Below, piece after piece: positions 53,589 through 61,543 of a stretch of 64,000 nucleotides of DNA. The notes below the pieces were generated by a model. It ran no database searches. It saw nothing but the letters and a program-made list of their open reading frames with translations, and was not told the DNA's origin. Each line of letters opens with the position of its first letter. The first letter of the stretch is position 1. Source of the stretch: Halorussus salinus (GTDB taxonomy: Archaea; Halobacteriota; Halobacteria; Halobacteriales; Haladaptataceae); NCBI RefSeq assembly GCF_004765815.2, contig NZ_SBIS02000008.1, forward strand, positions 248,001 through 312,000. Direction: 5' to 3'. The position numbers and the translations under genes are program-made.

Positions 53589-53611
53589 ACGGGCTAGCAA
53601 GAAGGCGGCGT

Positions 53612-53986
53612 ATGGTCAGCAGACGAATCGTCGCCGTCGTGGAGTTCGCCGCGGCCGGACTGTTACTCGCGGCCCGGTTTCCGCTGTGGCGACGGGCATC
53701 GCCGGACGACGAAGCACTTCGCGTCTCGCCGTCCGAAATCGTCGTCGGTGGCGCGAGTCAGTTCGTCCGCTACTGGGCGCTGGACCGCGACGTGGCGGGG
53801 ATTCGGACGCGCCGCGGTCGGCGGGTCGCGGCCCACCTCGCGTGGAGTGCGTGGAATTTCGTCGTGCGACGGCGGTCCGACGACCCGGAGAACGCGAGCA
53901 AGAACTTCCACGTCGGGGCGCTCGCCGCGACGATGGCGTATCGGCTTCGGTACGGACTCCTCGGTCCGCTCCACGACGACGACTGA
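53612..53986 (+). CDS. Conserved-looking small membrane-associated protein of unknown function
   Basis: A 124-residue protein. One hydrophobic segment near the N-terminus (IVAVVEFAAAGLLLAARFPL) could be a membrane anchor. The rest has basic and aromatic patches (FVRYWALDRDVAGIRTRRG, HLAWSAWNFVVRRR, HVGALAATMAYRLRYGLLG). I do not recognise a family. An open frame extends upstream through basic sequence to the end of the MITE-like element, but composition and the TATA-like box support ATG 53612. Confidence 0.55.
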   Translation: MVSRRIVAVVEFAAAGLLLAARFPLWRRASPDDEALRVSPSEIVVGGASQFVRYWALDRDVAGIRTRRGRRVAAHLAWSAWNFVVRRRSDDPENASKNFHVGALAATMAYRLRYGLLGPLHDDD

Positions 53987-54030
53987 ACTCCGCCGGTCCC
54001 GGTCTCCGCCGCGAATCGACACGACGGTCC

Positions 54031-55896
54031 CTACTCGATTCGGACCCAGCAGAAGCCGTAGCGGCCCAACTCGAAGCGCCACGAGCCACCTTCGTCGTCG
54101 TCATCAGCTCCTCCATCAGTGTTAGCCACTCCTACAGATTTTTCAGCAGGTTCTCCACCTTGCTCGTCGTCCGCGTCGCTCCGGCCGTCACTCGCTCCAT
54201 CCGACTCGTCGTCGGCGGACTCGCCGTCCCCGACGCGCTCGACGGTCGCCTCGCCGAACAGTCGCGTCGGTTCGCCGGGCAGGTCGAGCGCGACCTCGGT
54301 CTCGGATTCGTCCAAGTTGTGGACCGCGACGACGGTTCCGTGGTCGCTGGTCATCGCGTGGGCGAACACCGCCGGGTCGTCGGCGTCGAGTATCTCGCAG
54401 TCGCCGTGGCCGATTTCGGGACACTCCCCGCGCAGGCGGTTCAGGCGCGCGAACCACCCGAGGAGTGAATCCGGGTCGCCCCGTTGGTCCGCGACGTTGA
54501 CCTCCTCGTAGCCGAACGCCCCGCCGGAGACGACCGGGCGCACCAACTCGTCGGGGTCGGCCGTCGAGAACCCGGCGTTCCGGTCGTCGGACCACTGCAT
54601 CGGCGTCCGGACCGCGGTCCGGCCCGGCAAGTCGAGGTCGTCGCCCATGCCGATTTCGTCGCCGTAGACGAGCAAGGGGGTGCCGGGCAGCGAGAACAGC
54701 AGGCTGTAGGCGAGTCGGATGCGGTCGCCGTCGCCGTCCAGCATCGGCGCGAGGCGCCGCCGGATGCCCCGACCGTAGATGCGCATCTCGTCGTCGGGCG
54801 CGAACTCCGCGAAGACTTTCCGCTGGTCGGCCCCCGAGAGCCGACCCACGTTCAACTCGTCGTAGTTCCGGAGGAAGTTGGCCCACTGGCCGCCCTCCGG
54901 CGTCGGCGGGAGGAGGTTCAGCACCTCCCGAATCGGCTCGGACTCGCGCTCGGCCAGCGCCAACACGAGGTAGGCGTCGAGCAGGAAGTTGAGCAGGACG
55001 TTCATCTCGTCGCCCTCGCGGGCGGACGCGGCGGCCGCGGCGTCGTCCACGGACCGCGCCACGTCGCCATCGGACGCTACCGCGTCGCCCCCAACGCTCG
55101 AATCGGGGACGCGCCCGCCGAAGTAGTCGCCGAGGTGTTCGGGCGCGTCGTCAGCCTCCGCGAACAGGATGGCGTCGTCGCCCCGGCGCTCCACGAAGTG
55201 GCGCATGTCCCGGAGGACGCCGTGTGGGTCGTCGAGTTTCGTGGATTCGAGGCCGCCCTTGTGGTCTATCATCAGCGTCGCGGCGTCCACCCGGAACCCC
55301 GAGACGCCGAGTTCGAGCCAGAAGCCCATTATCTTGCGAATCTCCTCGCGCACGTCCGGGTTGGCGAGGTTCAGGTCGGGCTGGTAGTGGTAGAACCGGT
55401 GGTAGTAGAACGCTTCGGCCGCCTCGTCGTAGCTCCACACCGCGTCCTCCTCGCCGGGGAACACCGGCCCGCGGTGCGGGTCGGGTTCGTCGGGCAGGTC
55501 CTCGCGCCAGACGTAGTAGTCCCGGAACTTCGAGTCCGGGTCGCTCCGGGCGGCCCGAAACCACGGATGCTGGTCGGACGTGTGGTTGACCACGAGGTCG
55601 ATTATCACCCGAATCCCCCGGCGGTCGGCTTCGCGGACGAACTCCACGAAGTCCCCGAGCGTCCCGTGGCGGTCGTCCACCCCGTAGTAATCGGCCACGT
55701 CGTAGCCGTTGTCCCGGTTGGGCGAGGGGTAGAACGGCAACAGCCAGATGCAGTCGATACCCAGACTTTCGAGGTAGTCGAGGCGGCCAGTCAGCCCCCG
55801 GAAGTCGCCAACCCCGTCGCCTTCGGCGTCGGCGAACGCCTCCACGTCGATGGCGTAAAACGTCGCGTTCTCGTACCAGCGGTCTTTCGTTCCCAT
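54031..55896 (-). CDS. GH13 alpha-amylase-family enzyme, trehalose-synthase-like
   Basis: A 621-residue TIM-barrel enzyme resembling trehalose synthase/maltosyl-transferring GH13 proteins: WYENATFYAIDVEAFAD, GIDCIWLLPFYPSPNRDNGYD, IIDLVVNHTSDQHPWF (region I), GFRVDAA with nucleophile D204, and FAEAD with acid/base E247. Region IV reads FLRNYDEL, with Tyr345 where most relatives have His before the stabilising Asp346. Two acidic low-complexity inserts (about 262-295 and 558-608) are present. It likely rearranges alpha-glucosides such as maltose or trehalose, perhaps for osmolyte supply. No signal peptide. The start at 55896 matches the family start. Confidence 0.82.
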   Translation of the reverse strand: MGTKDRWYENATFYAIDVEAFADAEGDGVGDFRGLTGRLDYLESLGIDCIWLLPFYPSPNRDNGYDVADYYGVDDRHGTLGDFVEFVREADRRGIRVIIDLVVNHTSDQHPWFRAARSDPDSKFRDYYVWREDLPDEPDPHRGPVFPGEEDAVWSYDEAAEAFYYHRFYHYQPDLNLANPDVREEIRKIMGFWLELGVSGFRVDAATLMIDHKGGLESTKLDDPHGVLRDMRHFVERRGDDAILFAEADDAPEHLGDYFGGRVPDSSVGGDAVASDGDVARSVDDAAAAASAREGDEMNVLLNFLLDAYLVLALAERESEPIREVLNLLPPTPEGGQWANFLRNYDELNVGRLSGADQRKVFAEFAPDDEMRIYGRGIRRRLAPMLDGDGDRIRLAYSLLFSLPGTPLLVYGDEIGMGDDLDLPGRTAVRTPMQWSDDRNAGFSTADPDELVRPVVSGGAFGYEEVNVADQRGDPDSLLGWFARLNRLRGECPEIGHGDCEILDADDPAVFAHAMTSDHGTVVAVHNLDESETEVALDLPGEPTRLFGEATVERVGDGESADDESDGASDGRSDADDEQGGEPAEKSVGVANTDGGADDDDEGGSWRFELGRYGFCWVRIE

Positions 55897-56257
55897 GTGA
55901 ACACCCCGGTTGTAGCTCCCGACGGGTCCCATCGACAAAACTGGTTTGGCGACCGGCGTCGCCGCCGAGCCGTCGGGGACGAGTGAAAATTCTTAGGTAT
56001 CTGGTCGCGCAGAACGAGGAGCCCCGAAGTTCGTTCGCGTGTGGGGGTTTCGCGGGGACCTCCTCGGTCGGGAGAGTGTTCAGCCCGCGGTCAGAAGATA
56101 AGCTCGGCCAAAGCGACCGGCCGGGGCGGTCCGGGCGACCCTACCCGGAGAAACGGGAGATTTGTTCCGTAAATCTGGGTTAAGACGATAAAATCCCGCC
56201 TAAGCAACGTTCGGGTTCACAATCCTCGGGGCGTACAGTGTCGCTCGGGGCAACGAA
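55897..56257. other. 361-base divergent intergenic region, no gene seen
   Basis: Separates the GH13 gene (minus) from the Tat-exported repeat protein (plus). A+T-rich patches occur at about 55983-56000 (AAAATTCTTAGGTAT) and 56158-56200 (TTTGTTCCGTAAAT, GATAAAATCCC). The latter is 60-90 bases before the ATG and may be the promoter. No hairpin or RNA gene was recognised. Confidence 0.4.
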
Positions 56258-57229
56258 ATGACCGATTCAGACGACGATGGTCGAACGAACGGGTGGATGA
56301 ATCGCCGAACGATGCTGAAGAGTGTAGCCGCCGCGGGCCTCGTGGGCACCGGACTGACCGGGAGCGCGAGCGCGACCGGAGACGACTGGCACGAACTGAC
56401 GCTGTGTGCGAGCGGTGACGAAACGTTCAGTTACCACGTCGAGTTCAGCCACGGCGTCAAGCGCGGTGGCACGTACCAGAGCGACGAGGGCGACGAGGTC
56501 TCGAAGATGTCCGTCCACGGCGCGGTCTCCGACGAGCGGTGCGACAGTTTCCTCTTCAAGGGAGAAATCGAGGACTACGACCTCGACGGTCCCGGCACGG
56601 TCGAGGTGAACGGGAAGGTCGTCGAGGACACGAGCGGTGACGACGAGAAGGACGACGAAGACGACGAGAAAGACGGCGAGACCAAAGAGGTCACGTTCTG
56701 CGCGGCCGGGGACGACACGTTCAGCTACCGCGTGGAAGTGACCGGCGAGATGATGCGAGGAGGCACCTACCAGAGCGACGACGGGGACGAGGTCGGCGAC
56801 GACTACGCGGAGGGAGCCACCGCCGAAGGGCGGTGTGACAGCTTCCTCTGGACGGGGAAAGTCAAAGACCTGAAAGTGGACGGTCGCGGCGTCGTGAAGG
56901 TGGACGGCGAAATCGTCGAGGACACGCGGGAGGACGACGAAAAGGACGACGAAGACGACGGCGACGACGGCGAACTCGACAAGGAGGTCATCGTGTCGAG
57001 TCCCGGCACCGACGAGCAGATGAACTACGTCATCGAGGTCACGGGCGGCCTCGAAAAGCTCGAACCGAACGAGGACGGCGGTGCGGCGGTCGATAACGTC
57101 TCGGAGTCGGGCGGCCGAATCCGGGTCGAGGGGACCGTCGGGTCCGGCGACGACCGGTTCGCCTTCTCGGGCGACCTCATCGAGGTCGAGGTGCCCGACG
57201 CGGTGCAGATAGAAGTTCGCGACCGCTGA
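56258..57229 (+). CDS. Tat-exported protein with three related domains and acidic linkers
   Basis: A 323-residue secreted protein. NRRTMLKSVAAAGLVGTG is a twin-arginine signal ending near SASA. Three homologous domains of about 80 residues follow: 1 and 2 share CASGDETFSY/CAAGDDTFSY, RGGTYQSD-GDEV and RCDSFL, each with a cysteine pair; domain 3 is divergent and has no Cys. They are joined by linkers such as DDEKDDEDDEKDG. I do not recognise the domain. It may be a cell-surface binding protein. The T-rich tract beyond the stop could be a terminator. Confidence 0.75.
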   Translation: MTDSDDDGRTNGWMNRRTMLKSVAAAGLVGTGLTGSASATGDDWHELTLCASGDETFSYHVEFSHGVKRGGTYQSDEGDEVSKMSVHGAVSDERCDSFLFKGEIEDYDLDGPGTVEVNGKVVEDTSGDDEKDDEDDEKDGETKEVTFCAAGDDTFSYRVEVTGEMMRGGTYQSDDGDEVGDDYAEGATAEGRCDSFLWTGKVKDLKVDGRGVVKVDGEIVEDTREDDEKDDEDDGDDGELDKEVIVSSPGTDEQMNYVIEVTGGLEKLEPNEDGGAAVDNVSESGGRIRVEGTVGSGDDRFAFSGDLIEVEVPDAVQIEVRDR

Positions 57230-57264
57230 GAGCGGCCCGAGCGCGGACCGACTCGTAATTACCG

Positions 57265-57275
57265 CTCTTTTTGTG
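57265..57275 (+). terminator. T-tract, likely transcription terminator
   Basis: CTCTTTTTGTG, with five Ts, lies about 40 bases past the stop of the repeat-protein gene, in a G+C-rich genome where T runs are rare. Archaeal termination commonly uses such oligo-T tracts without a hairpin. Confidence 0.4.
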
Positions 57276-57349
57276 CCGGGTAATCGGAGCGTACAGCCTG
57301 AAACGATAAGTGGGTTCGTCCCTTCTACACTCCCATTCTGGTGGGGGAG

Positions 57350-58111
57350 ATGGACGCGAGTTCACGAACAGCGACGGAGGAATCGGACCGCAGGGAAGCG
57401 GTCGTCGAGTGCGACCGAGTGAGCCGCCGGTACGAACGCGGCGGGAGCGGCGGGTGGTTCTCGTTCGGCGGCGACGACGACACCGACGAGCGCCCGACGG
57501 TCACGGCGCTCGAAGACGTGACCCTGACCATCGAGCGCGGCGAGTTCGTCGGGCTGTCGGGACCGAGCGGGAGCGGGAAATCGACGCTCATCCACCTGCT
57601 CTCGGGACTCGACGCGCCGACCGAGGGGACCGTCACCCTCGCTGGCGAGGAGGTCTCGTCGCTCTCGCAGAAACAGCTCACGCGACTGCGACTGGAGCAG
57701 GTCGGCATCGTCTTCCAGCGGTTCCACCTGATGCCGTCGCTGTCGGCGCGGGCGAACGTCGCGCTCCCGCTCGTAGAGCGCGGGATGGGCAAATCCGAGC
57801 GTCGCGAGGAGGCCGCCGACCTGTTGGAACGGGTCGGTCTCGGCGACCGGCAGGACCACCGGCCCGGCGAGATGTCCGGCGGCGAGCAACAGCGCGTCGC
57901 GGTCGCTCGCGCACTCGCTGGCGACCCACTGGTCGTCTTCGCCGACGAACCGACGGGCGAACTCGACACCGACACCGGCGGGGTCATCCTCGATTTGCTC
58001 GGGGACCTCGCCGAGGAGCGCGCCGTCGTCCTCGCCTCGCACGACGAGCAGGCGCTGGCTCGGACCGACCGCGTGATTCGGCTCCGCGACGGGCAGGTGC
58101 AGGAATCGTGA
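57350..58111 (+). CDS. ABC transporter ATPase (LolD/MacB type)
   Basis: A 253-residue ATPase. Walker A GPSGSGKST near 78-86, Q-loop VGIVFQRFHLMPSLSA, signature MSGGEQQRVAVARAL near 178-192, Walker B VVFADEPTGELDTDTGG, and H-loop ASHD. The QRFHLMPSLSARANV...P pattern is typical of MacB/LolD ATPases that partner FtsX-like permeases. The first 50 residues include a G/W/D-rich insertion (GGSGGWFSFGGDDD). ATG 57350 is chosen over GTG 57341. The two permeases follow at once in the same operon. Confidence 0.9.
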   Translation: MDASSRTATEESDRREAVVECDRVSRRYERGGSGGWFSFGGDDDTDERPTVTALEDVTLTIERGEFVGLSGPSGSGKSTLIHLLSGLDAPTEGTVTLAGEEVSSLSQKQLTRLRLEQVGIVFQRFHLMPSLSARANVALPLVERGMGKSERREEAADLLERVGLGDRQDHRPGEMSGGEQQRVAVARALAGDPLVVFADEPTGELDTDTGGVILDLLGDLAEERAVVLASHDEQALARTDRVIRLRDGQVQES

Positions 58112-58121
58112 GGTGTGACCC

Positions 58122-59378
58122 ATGAGTGGCCTCTCGCGCTGGGTCGGTCTCGTCGGGGTCGCGCTCCGGCGGACCGCCACGAAGGCGACCCGGACCGCGC
58201 CGCGCCAGACCGCGGTGAGCGTCCTCGGCGTGGCCATCGCCGTCGCGCTGATGCTGGTCGTGACCGCGACGGGCCTCGGTCTCGTACAGGGGACGACGGT
58301 CCGCGGCGACGCGGTGGACTACTGGGTCGTGCCCGAGTCGGGCGGTGCCTCGACGATGGTCGTCTCGACGGCCTCGGCGCAACTCGGCGGCGTCCACGAG
58401 AAGACCGCCCAGTTGAACGCCGACGAGCGCATCGAGTACTCGACGCCGGTCCAGATTTCGGTGTTACAGGTGCGGTCGGGCGACGGCGAGGGAAGCGGCG
58501 GAGGCGGCGAGTACGTCCTCGGCGTGGGAGTAATCGGCTCGCCGAAACTCGACGACGTGGCGGGACTCCCGACCGCGCCGCTGTCGCCGGGCGACCCCTA
58601 CTACAACAACGGGAGCTACAACGGAACGTGGACCGGCGAGGCGGTCCTCTCGACCGGGGCGGCACAGCAACTGGGCGTCAACGAGAGCGCGAACCTCTCG
58701 GTCAGCGGCGCAGTCTCGGGGTCGGGCGACCGCCAGTTGCGGGTCACGGCGGTCAGGCAGGCCGCCGTCGAATCGGGCCTGTCGGGGATGCCGGTCATGA
58801 TAACCCACCTCAGCGAGTTGCAGGCCATCACGGGCGCGCAGTCGGGCGACCAAGCCGACCAGATTCTCGTCCAGTCGAGCGTCGGCGGTCTCGAATCCGA
58901 CCTCGAAGGTCGCTTCGAGGGCGCGAGCGCAGTGACGCGCTCGGGGTTCACCGCCCAGAAGTCGGTGGACTCGGACCTCCCGCTGGCGATGGGACTCGCG
59001 GCGCTCCTCATCGCCGTCGTCGTCGGAACGCTGTTCGTCGCGACCACGCAGGGCTTGCAGGTCGAAGCCGACAGCGAGCAGTTGGCGACGCTCACGGCCA
59101 TCGGATTCTCACGGCGCGCACGCGCAGTCCTGCTCGTCGTGCAGGCGCTCGCGCTCACGCTCGTCGGGGGCTTGCTCGGAATCGTGCTGGCGTACGCGAC
59201 CACGTTCGTCACGAACTACGCGGCGACGCGCGCCATCGCGCCGGTCCCCATCGCGTACTTCCACCCCCTGCTGGTGGTCTACGGACTCGGCGTCTCGGTG
59301 TTCATCGGAATACTCGTCGCGCCCTACCTGCTGGCGATGGAGGGGCGCACCGAGGGCGTCGCGGAGGTGATTCGATGA
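58122..59378 (+). CDS. FtsX-like ABC permease, first subunit
   Basis: A 418-residue permease with the MacB/FtsX layout: one N-terminal helix (SVLGVAIAVALMLVVTATG), a large extracytoplasmic domain (about 45-285), then three helices to the C-terminus. IGFSRRARAVLLVVQALALTLVGGLLG is the coupling-helix region. It pairs with the ATPase at 57350 and the second permease, whose ATG overlaps its stop by four bases. Such transporters export lipids, peptides or act as mechanotransmitters. A direct substrate cannot be given. Confidence 0.88.
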   Translation: MSGLSRWVGLVGVALRRTATKATRTAPRQTAVSVLGVAIAVALMLVVTATGLGLVQGTTVRGDAVDYWVVPESGGASTMVVSTASAQLGGVHEKTAQLNADERIEYSTPVQISVLQVRSGDGEGSGGGGEYVLGVGVIGSPKLDDVAGLPTAPLSPGDPYYNNGSYNGTWTGEAVLSTGAAQQLGVNESANLSVSGAVSGSGDRQLRVTAVRQAAVESGLSGMPVMITHLSELQAITGAQSGDQADQILVQSSVGGLESDLEGRFEGASAVTRSGFTAQKSVDSDLPLAMGLAALLIAVVVGTLFVATTQGLQVEADSEQLATLTAIGFSRRARAVLLVVQALALTLVGGLLGIVLAYATTFVTNYAATRAIAPVPIAYFHPLLVVYGLGVSVFIGILVAPYLLAMEGRTEGVAEVIR

Positions 59379-60589
59379 GCAAACTCCGAGTAGCGGCTTC
59401 CGTCGCGGCCGCGCAACTGCGCCACGACCGCGCCCGGACCCTCCTCGCGGTGGTCGGCATCGCGGTGGCGGTCCTCTCGACCACCCTGCTGGCGAGCCTC
59501 GGCTACGGCGTCTTCCAGACCGGCCAACAGAAGTTCGACGCCTCGGGCCGGGACCTCTGGGTCACGGGCGGGTCGCTCTCGGAGGGTCCCGGCGGGTTCG
59601 GGACCTCGATTACGGACTCGCACATCACCGCGGGCGACATCGAGTCCCGCGAGGAGGTCCAGTCCGCGGTCCCGATGGCGTTCCGCGCGGTGTACGTCGG
59701 CAACGGCTCCGGGGAGATGCAGACGCTCGTCGGGGTCGGGGTCCCCGGCGGCGGCGGGGCCGTGGACATCTCCGAGGGCGAGGGGTTCCAGACGTACGAC
59801 GTTCACTACGCCGGGGGCGACTACGACGGCAACATGACCTACTCGGTCATCATCGACACCCGGACCGCCGAGATGTTCGACGTGGGTGTCGGCGACACGC
59901 TCAACATCGGCGGGTCGGTCTCGACCGCGAAGAACCACGAGTTCACCGTCGTCGGTATCTCCTCGACGTTCTCCAGTTTCCTCGGAGCGCCGACGACCAC
60001 GATGCACCTGAGCGAACTCCAGCGCGTCACCGGCACCACCGGGACCGACAAGGCGACGTTCATCACGGTCGATTTGAAGGACAGCGCGGACGTGGACGCG
60101 GTCGAACGGCAACTTCAACAGGAGTACCCCGACTACACGATTCGGACGAACGACGAGCAGATGCGCGCGGTCCTCCAGAACAACGCGGTCGTCATCGCGG
60201 TCGGCGGCGCGCTGGTCGTCCTCGCCGTCATCGCGGGCTTCGCGCTGACGCTGAACGTCCTCTCCATCGTCGTCTTCCAGCAGAAGGAAGAACTCGCGGC
60301 GCTGACCGCGCTCGGGGTCTCCTCGAAGACACTCGTGGCGATGGTCGCCGGGCAGGGCGTCCTGCTGGGCGCGGTCGGCGGGTTGCTGGGCGTGGTCGTC
60401 ACGCCGCCGTTCGTCGTCGGCCTGAACTTCGTCGCGGCCGAAATCGTCGGCTTCGAGGGGCTGGTGCAGGCTCCGGGGTCGGTGCTGGCGCTCGGCGCGG
60501 GCATCGCGCTGGTCATCGGGACGTTGGCGGCCGCGGTCGCTGGCTGGCGGACGCTCCGGACGGTCGGCATCGACCAGTTGGCGCGTTGA
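59375..60589 (+). CDS. FtsX-like ABC permease, second subunit
   Basis: A 404-residue permease of the same MacB/FtsX type: N-terminal helix TLLAVVGIAVAVLSTTLLASLG, extracytoplasmic domain with AEMFDVGVGDTLNIGGSV and NHEFTVVGISSTFSSFLG, and three C-terminal helices with QQKEELAALTALGVSSKTLVAMVAGQG as the ATPase-facing loop. The heterodimeric permease plus single ATPase resembles LolCDE. Its start overlaps the stop of the first subunit. A T-rich tract 18 bases past the stop may end the operon. Confidence 0.88.
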   Translation: MSKLRVAASVAAAQLRHDRARTLLAVVGIAVAVLSTTLLASLGYGVFQTGQQKFDASGRDLWVTGGSLSEGPGGFGTSITDSHITAGDIESREEVQSAVPMAFRAVYVGNGSGEMQTLVGVGVPGGGGAVDISEGEGFQTYDVHYAGGDYDGNMTYSVIIDTRTAEMFDVGVGDTLNIGGSVSTAKNHEFTVVGISSTFSSFLGAPTTTMHLSELQRVTGTTGTDKATFITVDLKDSADVDAVERQLQQEYPDYTIRTNDEQMRAVLQNNAVVIAVGGALVVLAVIAGFALTLNVLSIVVFQQKEELAALTALGVSSKTLVAMVAGQGVLLGAVGGLLGVVVTPPFVVGLNFVAAEIVGFEGLVQAPGSVLALGAGIALVIGTLAAAVAGWRTLRTVGIDQLAR

Positions 60590-60605
60590 GGGCGTCCGGA
60601 CGAAG

Positions 60606-60617
60606 CTTTTTGTTTCT
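60606..60617 (+). terminator. T-rich tract after the ABC operon
   Basis: GCTTTTTGTTTC about 17 bases after the second permease stop is T-rich and probably terminates the ABC operon; it could also be part of the promoter of the small zinc-finger gene at 60638. Confidence 0.35.
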
Positions 60618-60637
60618 CAGCGTCGGGTTGGGACTCG

Positions 60638-60889
60638 ATGGGAGAATCCGACTTTGACACCGACGCCGATTCCGAGGAGGACGCCGCGAAGGACGCCGAC
60701 ACCTGTTCGCGATGCGGCGACCCGCTCGACCCGGAGCGCGACCATCACGTCGCGCTCTCGCGGACCTCGGTGGACCTCCGGACGGCGAGGAGGTCCACCG
60801 ACGAGCGCGTGTTCTGCCTCGACTGCACCGCGTCGTACCTCGACGCGGACCCGGACCGGGCGGCGGGGTCGGGTCCGGTTGGAGAGTAG
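60638..60889 (+). CDS. Small acidic zinc-finger-like protein
   Basis: An 83-residue protein with a CSRC (residues 23-26) and a CLDC (residues about 59-62), spaced as a two-knuckle zinc ribbon. The first 20 residues are highly acidic (DFDTDADSEEDAAKDAD). Haloarchaea carry many short CxxC proteins; some are regulatory, but no function is known for this one. It follows the ABC operon by 48 bases and is convergent with the Tat protein at 60907. Confidence 0.65.
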   Translation: MGESDFDTDADSEEDAAKDADTCSRCGDPLDPERDHHVALSRTSVDLRTARRSTDERVFCLDCTASYLDADPDRAAGSGPVGE

Positions 60890-60906
60890 ATTTGCTCGCC
60901 GACGCC

Positions 60907-61392
60907 TCAGAGCGTAATCGTCTTCGACTGCTTGACGACGCGGTTGCCCTCGTCTTTCGCTCGGAGCGTCACGTCGAGCGTGCTGCCGACGGGGAACTGG
61001 AAGAGGTCCCACCCCGAGTCCTTCGTGCCGCTCACGTCGGAGACCGAGAAGTTCACGTCGGCGGCACCTTGGTGGACGACGACCTCCACCACGTCGAGGT
61101 CGGCGTCGGCGTCGGCGACGGCCCACTTCACCGAGAACATGCGGTCGTCGCCCAACTGCTCGCTCTTGGATACGTCGAACCGCTCGACGGTTGGCGCGGA
61201 CTCGGCGGCCCCGCCGCCGAAGGCCATCTGGCCGTAGCCCCCTTCCCCGAAGCCGACCGGTTCGGCCGCGGTGGCGCTCCCGGACCCGGCGGCGACCGCC
61301 GCCGCGGCGGACCCGGCGAGTTTCATGTACGACCGTCGGTCGAGTAGCGAAGTCTCTGTCTCGTCGTCTGCTTTCAGTTGCTCGCGTGCCAT
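60907..61392 (-). CDS. Tat-exported protein with beta-sandwich-like domain
   Basis: A 161-residue secreted protein. LLDRRSYMKLAGSAAAAVAAGSGSATAA is a twin-arginine signal (RRSYMK) with a cleavable A-x-A end. After a glycine-rich linker (FGEGGYGQMAFGGG), a domain of about 90 residues (FDVSKSEQLGDDRMFSVKWAV, LDVTLRAKDEGNRVVKQSKTITL) looks like an Ig-type beta sandwich. No catalytic residues are evident. I recognise the linker-plus-domain style from haloarchaeal exported proteins but no named family. Confidence 0.7.
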   Translation of the reverse strand: MAREQLKADDETETSLLDRRSYMKLAGSAAAAVAAGSGSATAAEPVGFGEGGYGQMAFGGGAAESAPTVERFDVSKSEQLGDDRMFSVKWAVADADADLDVVEVVVHQGAADVNFSVSDVSGTKDSGWDLFQFPVGSTLDVTLRAKDEGNRVVKQSKTITL

Positions 61393-61543
61393 GCGCAGTC
61401 GAATGGCTCTGAGGGCTAACTATGAACTTTTCGGTATCCTTGTAAAAAGAAAGGGTTCTTTGAACCTTCACCGCGGCGAAGTGACGGGGCCGCGTCCGAC
61501 CGACCGCTCGGCCGAGCGCGGGCGAGGCGACCCGTCGCTCGCG

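Noticed and set aside
56205-56225. T-loop-like GGGTTCACAATCC suggesting a tRNA
   Set aside because: The invariant A after the T-loop purine is missing and no acceptor or anticodon stem can be paired around it.
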